Of a stretch of DNA of 10,599 nucleotides, positions 5,536 to 10,599 are shown in pieces. This DNA comes from CAZIMM01 sp964540415. Its GTDB lineage: Bacteria > Bacillota > Clostridia > Oscillospirales > Acutalibacteraceae. Positions within the stretch are counted from its first letter, which is position 1, and each line of letters begins with the position of its first letter. The position numbers and the translations under genes are program-made. The DNA is taken from positions 1-10,599 of the forward strand of contig CAZIMM010000076.1 of NCBI GenBank assembly GCA_964540415.1. Reading direction: 5' to 3'. Below the pieces are notes generated by a model. The model was not told the DNA's origin. It saw nothing but the letters and a program-made list of their open reading frames with translations, and ran no database searches.

Positions 5536-7251
5536 ATGAATATATATAAATTGAATAAAAAGCTTAAAAAAAACTTCGGTAACCGCGTCGGTGCAGAGAT
5601 CGGCGACGGTTGCGTTGTGCTTTCCGGAGAGCTTGACAGTTGGGAGGATATTCTTGCCGCGTGCAACATGGCGGTTGACAAAAAAAGCGGAAGACATGTT
5701 GTCAACGACATTGCTCTCAAAGGTGTGAAAATGCCGGAAATGCGTATGCCCGGGCTGAAAGATTCCGCGCTTGAGGGACGGACACCAGATGTACTTATTA
5801 TCGGCGGAGGAATATCCGGTGCGAGCATAGCCAGAGAGCTTTCAAAGTGGAAGCTTGACATATTGCTTGTTGAAAAGGAAGCGGACCTTGCTCTCGGAGC
5901 TTCCGGCAGGAACGACGGTGAGGTGCACCCGGGTGTTGACCTGGGTAAGGGTACCCTTAAACAGCATTATGTTGTTCTGGGGAACGAAATGTACGGCAGA
6001 GTATGTGAGGAACTGGATGTACCGTTTATTCGCTGCGGTCAGTTCGTCGGCTTCTGCCAGGGGTGGCTGAAGCCATTTATCCGTCTTTTCGCCGCACAGC
6101 GCAGACACATCGGTGTCAAGGACACTCAGGTGATTTCCGCAAGCCGTCTCAGAGAGATTGAGCCGAATCTCAACCCCGATTTTAAGTTTGCAATGTATAA
6201 CGCCTGTACGGGCAGCGTTTGCCCCTACGGGCTGACGATAGCCTATGCCGAAAACGCTGTGCAGAACGGCGCAGAGGTGTCGCTGAACACCGTTGTCACC
6301 GGCATGGAGCTTGAAAACGGAAAAATCACGGCAGTGAAAACAAACAGGGGAACGCTTCACCCGCGCCTTGTCATCAACGCCGCCGGAGTTTTCTCCGAGG
6401 AAATCGCAAAAATGGCCGGGGACAGATTCTTTTCCATCCATCCCAGACGCGGCACAAATTCGATTCTGGACAAAAAAGCGGCTTATATCGTCAACGGCAT
6501 CGGCTCAATAAAGAAGCTTTCGTTTGCAAAAACGCACACAAAGGGCGGAGGGCTTGTACACACGGCGCATGATAATGTGCTCGTTGGCCCGGATGCCGTT
6601 GAAACATATGAAAAAGAAAACCTTGCAACCTCTGCTCAAAGCATAAAGAATGTGTTTGCAAAGCAAAAGACCACCTCTCCGTATCTTTCGGAAAGGGATA
6701 TCATAACTTATTTTACGGGCGTTCGCGCGCCGACCTTCGAGGAGGATTTTGTCATTGAAAAAGGGCGCAAAACCTCCAATCTGATTCACTGCGCCGGTAT
6801 TCAGTCGCCCGGTCTGACCACCGCACCCGCCGTTGCGCTTGACATTGAAAAAATGGCTGTCGGGATGCTTCGCGGGGAATTGACTGTTGAGAAAAACGAA
6901 AACTATAACCCGCGCAGAAAGGGCGTCCCGGTGCTTCGCAATATGCCCGACGAACAGCGCGCCGAGCTGATTCGTCAGAATCCGGATTACGGAGTGATAG
7001 TCTGCCGCTGTGAGGAAATAAGCAAGGGCGAAATACTCGATGCGCTCCATTCCCCGCTGTGTGTACCGACGGTTGACGGCATAAAAAAGCGCCTTCGTCC
7101 GGGCATGGGCAGATGTCAGGGCGGCTTNNNNNNNNNNGCGCTTGTAACAAAAATTATAGCCGATTATCTCGGCGTTCCGGTGTCCGAGGTTCGCAAGAGC
7201 TCCGAAAATGCCGTGATTTGCTTCGGCGAAACAAAGGAGGCGGCGAAATGA
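5536..7251 (+). CDS. glpA: GlpA-type FAD-dependent glycerol-3-phosphate dehydrogenase with BON-like N-terminus and BFD [2Fe-2S] C-terminus
   Basis: A 571-residue protein in three parts. Residues about 12-64 resemble a BON domain (DGCVVLSGELDS, then HVVNDIAL), an unusual addition to this family. Residues about 84-450 form a DAO/GlpA-type FAD oxidoreductase with the dinucleotide motif GGGISG (90-95), the ribose-binding acid E113, a GASGRNDGEVHPG segment (121-133) and the C-terminal FAD element HCAGIQSPGLTTAPA (418-432). Residues about 485-560 form a BFD-like [2Fe-2S] domain with C490, C492 and C527; the expected fourth Cys falls in the N run. The family oxidises sn-glycerol-3-phosphate to DHAP and passes electrons on. 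The ATG at 5536 is chosen because of the promoter position; a TTG at 5533 is 9 nt from AAAAGG and also possible. The stop overlaps the next start (ATGA). A related 2-hydroxyacid oxidase role is not excluded. Confidence 0.82.
   Translation: MNIYKLNKKLKKNFGNRVGAEIGDGCVVLSGELDSWEDILAACNMAVDKKSGRHVVNDIALKGVKMPEMRMPGLKDSALEGRTPDVLIIGGGISGASIARELSKWKLDILLVEKEADLALGASGRNDGEVHPGVDLGKGTLKQHYVVLGNEMYGRVCEELDVPFIRCGQFVGFCQGWLKPFIRLFAAQRRHIGVKDTQVISASRLREIEPNLNPDFKFAMYNACTGSVCPYGLTIAYAENAVQNGAEVSLNTVVTGMELENGKITAVKTNRGTLHPRLVINAAGVFSEEIAKMAGDRFFSIHPRRGTNSILDKKAAYIVNGIGSIKKLSFAKTHTKGGGLVHTAHDNVLVGPDAVETYEKENLATSAQSIKNVFAKQKTTSPYLSERDIITYFTGVRAPTFEEDFVIEKGRKTSNLIHCAGIQSPGLTTAPAVALDIEKMAVGMLRGELTVEKNENYNPRRKGVPVLRNMPDEQRAELIRQNPDYGVIVCRCEEISKGEILDALHSPLCVPTVDGIKKRLRPGMGRCQGGXXXXALVTKIIADYLGVPVSEVRKSSENAVICFGETKEAAK
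7128..7137. other. Run of 10 N (assembly gap or masked bases) inside the [2Fe-2S] domain
   Basis: Ten undetermined bases follow the codons for GRCQGG. The reading frame continues with a fitting C-terminus on the far side, so the gene is probably intact. A 10-N run is often a placeholder, and its true length could differ. It hides the residues where BFD domains normally have the last cluster cysteine (C-Q-G-G-F-C). Confidence 0.95.
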
Positions 7252-8498
7252 GAAACTTTGATGTTGCCGTCATAGGCGGCGGCCCTGCGGGGCTTGCCGC
7301 GTCGCTTTCCGCAAAGCGTGCCGGAGCGTCCGTCGTGCTCATTGAGCGCGAGGCGAGGCTCGGAGGCATTCTCAAGCAGTGCATACACGACGGCTTCGGG
7401 CTTGTGCGCTTCAAGGAAAAGCTTTCGGGTCCGGAATACGCCGAACGGTTCATTGATGAATTCCGCAGCGAGGGCATTGAGGCGCTGACGCTGACCTTTG
7501 TCACCCGTCTTGATAAAACCGGGGACGGATTTTTGATTACGGTTGTCAACAGGCAGGGAGTCGAAACGCTCAGTGCGAGGGCACTTGTGCTTGCCACCGG
7601 CTGCCGTGAGCGCACCTCAAAACAGGTGTTCATTCACGGAACACGTCCCGCAGGCATTTTCACCGCCGGCACGGCACAGCATTTCACAAATCTTCTCGGC
7701 CAGTTGCCCACAAAGAGATGCGTCATTCTCGGCAGCGGCGATATCGGGCTCATCATGGCGCGCCGTCTCACGCTTGAGGGCGCGAAGGTGCTCGGTGTCT
7801 ACGAGGTGAAATCAACCCCCTCGGGACTGACAAGGAACATCAGGCAGTGTCTGGACGATTTCGATATCCCTCTCCATCTGTCTCACACCGTCACCGGGGT
7901 CTTCGGTGACGACAGGCTCACAGCCGTTGAAATCGCGCAGGTGGACGATAAAATGCAGCCGATTGAAGGCACGCAGAGCATTGTTGAATGTGACGCTCTG
8001 ATTCTTTCCGTCGGTCTTATTCCGGAGAATGAGCTTGCCGAAAGTCTCGGAGTCAAGCTCGATGGCAGAACCAAGGGCGCAAGGTGCGACATGTCGCTGA
8101 TGAGCAGTATTGACGGAGTGTTTTCCTGCGGCAACGCGCTGCATGTCAACGACCTTGTGGATTATGTTTCCGAAAGCGGAGAAATTGCGGGTGCATCAGC
8201 CGCGGCATACAAAAAATCCGAGCGCAGACTGCTTGACCTCAACGTCGGTGCAGGATTGCTTTATCTTGTGCCGCAGATGCTTGATTTGAACAAAAACAAC
8301 TCTGATGCCACTCTGTATTTCAGAAGCGCCGAGGTTATGGATAAATGTGTTTTGCGGTGCACTGTTGACGGCAAAAAGGTTTTTGAAAAAAAATACCCGT
8401 TCCTGCGTCCGCCCGAAATGGAAAGAATCGTCTTTGATTTCAGTGCACTGAACCTTAATGAAGATTCAAAAGTCAGCTTTGAGATAGCCCCACAATGA
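7248..8498 (+). CDS. FAD/NAD(P)-dependent oxidoreductase, partner of the GlpA-like dehydrogenase
   Basis: A 416-residue two-dinucleotide-fold flavoprotein. The FAD motif GGGPAG is at 10-15 with acid E33. ATGCRER (116-122) and GTRPAGIFTAGTAQ (131-144) are hallmarks shared with the HcnB and sarcosine-oxidase-alpha-like group. The NAD(P) motif GSGDIG is at 162-167, and the second FAD element SIDGVFSCGNALHVNDLV lies at 287-303. A C-terminal beta-rich tail (about 330-416) has no cofactor motif. There is no redox CxxC. The start is set by a perfect AAAGGAGG (7233-7240) 7 nt before the ATG, and by the ATGA overlap with the upstream stop. In Clostridia this protein usually sits between a GlpA-like protein and a DUF1667 protein, so it is likely an electron-transfer partner to NAD(P) or another acceptor. 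The exact reaction is inferred. Confidence 0.85.
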   Translation: MRNFDVAVIGGGPAGLAASLSAKRAGASVVLIEREARLGGILKQCIHDGFGLVRFKEKLSGPEYAERFIDEFRSEGIEALTLTFVTRLDKTGDGFLITVVNRQGVETLSARALVLATGCRERTSKQVFIHGTRPAGIFTAGTAQHFTNLLGQLPTKRCVILGSGDIGLIMARRLTLEGAKVLGVYEVKSTPSGLTRNIRQCLDDFDIPLHLSHTVTGVFGDDRLTAVEIAQVDDKMQPIEGTQSIVECDALILSVGLIPENELAESLGVKLDGRTKGARCDMSLMSSIDGVFSCGNALHVNDLVDYVSESGEIAGASAAAYKKSERRLLDLNVGAGLLYLVPQMLDLNKNNSDATLYFRSAEVMDKCVLRCTVDGKKVFEKKYPFLRPPEMERIVFDFSALNLNEDSKVSFEIAPQ

Positions 8499-8520
8499 CA
8501 GCGAAAGGAAGAATGCACTC

Positions 8521-8877
8521 ATGGAAATGATATGTATCGGTTGCCCGCTCGGCTGTAAATTGACTGTCAACCGCGGCGAGGACGGCGCTATATCCGTCTC
8601 CGGAAACAGATGTAAAATAGGGGAGCGCTTTGCTGTTGACGAATTGACGGCACCGGTACGCACGGTTTGTTCAACCGTCAAAACTGTTTTTCCCGAAGCT
8701 CCCGTGCTGCCCGTGAGGACCTCAAAGGAAATCCCGAAGGACAGAATTTTTGACGTTATGGCAGAAATCAACAAAACTGTTGTTGAAACAAGGCCGCGCA
8801 GGGGAGACGCGGTTATTCCGAATGTTCTCGGACTCGGCGCAGATATAATTGCAACAAGCGATATGCTCTCAAAGTGA
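8521..8877 (+). CDS. DUF1667 Cys-rich small protein
   Basis: A 118-residue protein with an N-terminal cysteine set, CIGCPLGC (C5, C8, C12) plus C31 in GNRCKIGE, arranged to bind a metal ion or Fe-S cluster. A further conserved-looking stretch is TAPVRTVCSTV (43-53), with a fifth cysteine at 50, and VLPVRTSKEIPK (62-73) follows. This is the pattern of DUF1667, whose members accompany GlpA-like and FAD/NAD(P) oxidoreductases in anaerobes; their biochemical role is not established. AAAGGAAG (8504-8511) precedes the ATG, with 22 nt from the upstream stop, so it is in the same operon. It could be the small electron-carrying subunit of the complex. An ATG at 8513 is out of frame, and the in-frame ATG at codon 3 is farther from the RBS. 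Confidence 0.88.
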   Translation: MEMICIGCPLGCKLTVNRGEDGAISVSGNRCKIGERFAVDELTAPVRTVCSTVKTVFPEAPVLPVRTSKEIPKDRIFDVMAEINKTVVETRPRRGDAVIPNVLGLGADIIATSDMLSK

Positions 8878-8914
8878 GTTATTTATATTCAAATTTTTGA
8901 CTGGGGGAAGAGAA

Positions 8915-10477
8915 ATGAACGACCCGTTAGCACTGACTTTCGATGTCGGCACACAAAGTATGCGCGGACTTTTGGTGGACACAAAGGGTGACATAGTCAA
9001 ATTTGTTCAGAAAAAATACAAGCAGCCTTATTTCTCCGTAAATCCGGGCTGGGCGGAGCAGAAGCCGGATTTCTATTTTGACATTCTCTGCACAATCGGA
9101 AAGGAACTGCGGGAGGCCGCTCCGGAGCTTATGGAACGCGTGACGGCTGTCACCATAACGGTTATCCGCGACACAACCCTTTGCCTCGACAAAGACAACA
9201 AGCCCCTGCGGGACATTGTGCTGTGGCTTGACAAACGTGTCGCGGCGCAGGATAAGCCCTACAAATTCTTCCCCGGCCTTGCACTGAAGCTCGTGCGCAT
9301 GGATGAAACGGTCGTGGCACAGCACAAGGCGTCCGTTGCAAACTGGATTATGGAGAATCAGCCCGAAATATGGAGCAAAACCGAAAAATTTGTTATGCTC
9401 CCTACATATCTTAACTATAAGCTCACAGGAAACCTTAAGGACAGCGTTGCCAACATGATTGGGCATATCCCGTTTGACTATAAGAACAGAACATGGATGA
9501 AGCACGGCAATCTCACCCGCTGCATTTGCGACATTGAGCCTGAAAAGCTGTGTGAGCTGTGCGATTCCGGTGAGACAATCGGCACAATCAGCAAGGAAAT
9601 ATCCGAGCTTTCCGGAATTCCGGAGGGCCTTCCGCTCATCGCAACAGGCTCCGACAAGGGGTGCGAAACACTCGGTCTGTCTGTCATAAAACAGCACAAG
9701 GCGGCACTCTCGTTCGGCACAACCGCCACAGTGCAGGTTGCAACCCCGAAGTATTTTGAGCCGCAGCAGTTCCTGCCGGCTTATCCCGCAATACCGAATG
9801 ATTTGTTTAACCCGGAAATACAGATTTACAGAGGCTACTGGACACTTTCATGGTTCAAACAGCAGTTTGCCTATGAGGAGTGCCAAAAAGCCAAGGAGCT
9901 GGGATGCTCCGCCGAGAGACTTCTCGACAAACGCCTCAACGAGGTCCCGCCGGGATGTGACGGCCTGATGATTCAGCCGTTCTGGAGCCCCGGTGTTGCA
10001 AACCCCGCCGCCCGCGGAGTTATGCTCGGATTTACTGACATCCACACAAAGGAGCACATTTACCGCGCCATAATCGAGGGCATAGGCTTTGCTCTTATGG
10101 ACGGTCTGTTCACCATGGAGCGCCGCTCAAAAACAAAGGTGACGGAACTGTTCGCGGCAGGCGGCGGTTCGCAGAGCGATGAGGTTTGCCAGATTATGGC
10201 GGATATGTTCGGCTTGCCGGTCAAGCGGATTCAGACTCACGAGGCTTGCGGCCTGGGCGCTTCGATGGTGGCATTTGTGGCAACAGGGGTCTTCAAGAAT
10301 TACGACGAAGCGATAGCCTCCATGGTCAGGGAAAAGGACTTTTTCAAACCCGATGCCCAATTGCACGAGCTGTATATGAAGCTTTACAATGAAGTATACA
10401 AAGAACTTTATCCTAAGCTTGAGCCGTTCTACAGAAAGCTGAGAGCGCTCACCAAGAGAAAGGAAATCAGGAAATGA
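8915..10477 (+). CDS. FGGY-family carbohydrate kinase, substrate unknown
   Basis: A 520-residue kinase of the glycerol kinase/xylulokinase fold. Visible are the N-terminal phosphate-1 motif DVGTQSMRGLL (10-20), PGWAEQ (44-49), the likely catalytic base D247 in ATGSDKG (243-249), the phosphate-2 motif SFGTTATVQ (266-274) and the adenosine motif AAGGGSQSDEVCQIMAD (414-430). The family's common Trp in the adenosine motif is absent (Val-Cys instead). The PGWAEQ wording and the poor match to GlpK landmarks make plain glycerol kinase uncertain; a triose, polyol or erythritol-type substrate is possible. The start is set by a GGGGGAAG site (8903-8910) just before the ATG; an in-frame TTG at 8849 would overlap the DUF1667 gene and lacks an RBS. 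The gap to DUF1667 is 37 nt. The stop overlaps the next start as ATGA. Confidence 0.88.
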   Translation: MNDPLALTFDVGTQSMRGLLVDTKGDIVKFVQKKYKQPYFSVNPGWAEQKPDFYFDILCTIGKELREAAPELMERVTAVTITVIRDTTLCLDKDNKPLRDIVLWLDKRVAAQDKPYKFFPGLALKLVRMDETVVAQHKASVANWIMENQPEIWSKTEKFVMLPTYLNYKLTGNLKDSVANMIGHIPFDYKNRTWMKHGNLTRCICDIEPEKLCELCDSGETIGTISKEISELSGIPEGLPLIATGSDKGCETLGLSVIKQHKAALSFGTTATVQVATPKYFEPQQFLPAYPAIPNDLFNPEIQIYRGYWTLSWFKQQFAYEECQKAKELGCSAERLLDKRLNEVPPGCDGLMIQPFWSPGVANPAARGVMLGFTDIHTKEHIYRAIIEGIGFALMDGLFTMERRSKTKVTELFAAGGGSQSDEVCQIMADMFGLPVKRIQTHEACGLGASMVAFVATGVFKNYDEAIASMVREKDFFKPDAQLHELYMKLYNEVYKELYPKLEPFYRKLRALTKRKEIRK

Positions 10478-10599
10478 GCAATAAACCGTATAAAGGCTTT
10501 GAGCCGAAATGGGTCAAGGAAGCTGCGCCGAAGGGCAGCTACCGTTCAATCTTCCGCTGGGGCGATCCGGATTTTGTGAAATATCCGAAGGAGTCTCTT
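10474..10599 (+). CDS. Start of a further operon gene, possibly a FAD-binding oxidase (alkyl-DHAP-synthase-like), 42 residues visible
   Basis: An ATG at 10474 overlaps the kinase stop (ATGA), with AGGA elements at 10461-10464 and 10469-10472, and the frame is open for 42 codons to the window edge. Visible landmarks are GFEPKW (8-13), then SYRSIFRWGDPDF (22-34) and a K-Y-P-K-E segment. This start recalls FAD-binding oxidases related to alkyldihydroxyacetonephosphate synthase that follow an FGGY kinase in some anaerobes. That recognition comes from memory of the N-terminal style only; no catalytic or FAD-binding residue is in view. The reading frame and its place in the operon are firm; the family is tentative. 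Confidence 0.5.
   Translation, partial: MSNKPYKGFEPKWVKEAAPKGSYRSIFRWGDPDFVKYPKESL

Noticed and set aside
5842..6441. 199-codon open frame on the minus strand
   Set aside because: It lies wholly inside the glpA-like gene on the opposite strand, matches no family I recognise, and the plus-strand frame has clear FAD motifs. It is a shadow of a high-quality coding frame.
7113..7247. Longer start for the FAD/NAD(P) oxidoreductase
   Set aside because: The extension would run through the N gap and overlap the dehydrogenase by over 130 nt, while the ATG at 7248 has a perfect RBS and begins right before the FAD-binding strand.
8927..9697. 256-codon open frame on the minus strand
   Set aside because: Antisense to the FGGY kinase, with no motif and no promoter or RBS of its own; the kinase motifs occupy the same stretch on the plus strand.

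Overview
The window looks like a chromosomal piece of an uncultured Gram-positive anaerobe of the Clostridia, possibly an Oscillospirales/Ruminococcaceae-type gut lineage. The grounds are strong AGGAGG-type ribosome binding sites, sigma-A promoter elements, the secreted partner of an ABC exporter ending in a membrane anchor with a Lys/Arg tail, DUF1653 and DUF1667 proteins, and a clostridial-style redox gene trio. The taxonomic call is inference. A 10-base N run (7128-7137) points to a draft or metagenome assembly.

Left part, minus strand (1-4670), two transcription units. The first (3292 down to 1) is an ABC-type three-gene operon: ATPase, a secreted membrane-anchored protein of Ig-like domains, and a MacB/FtsX-type permease cut by the window edge. 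The genes overlap (8 bp, then ATGA). The second unit (4670 down to 3436) is a dTDP-glucose 4,6-dehydratase (rfbB) followed after 11 nt by a 71-residue DUF1653 protein, and closes with a strong hairpin whose two G-U pairs work only on the minus-strand transcript.

Right part, plus strand (4817-10599). A PlsC-type acyltransferase reads divergently from rfbB. After it comes a 110-nt gap holding a 12-bp perfect palindrome and a near-consensus sigma-A promoter (TTGACA-17-TATGAT). This promoter starts a tight operon of five genes: a GlpA-type FAD glycerol-3-phosphate dehydrogenase with an unusual BON-like N-terminus and a C-terminal BFD [2Fe-2S] domain, a second FAD/NAD(P) oxidoreductase, a Cys-rich DUF1667 protein, an FGGY-family kinase of unknown substrate, and the first 42 codons of what may be a FAD-binding oxidase resembling alkyl-DHAP synthase.

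The plus-strand genes make sense together as phosphorylation of a polyol or triose (kinase), oxidation of glycerol-3-phosphate to DHAP, and electron transfer through the FAD/DUF1667 pair. If the truncated last gene really is an alkyl-DHAP-synthase relative, and given plsC next door, the cluster could feed ether-lipid or phospholipid synthesis and not only glycerol catabolism. That is the most interesting hypothesis here, and it is not proven by this window. No tRNA, rRNA, CRISPR array, insertion sequence or phage gene was seen.
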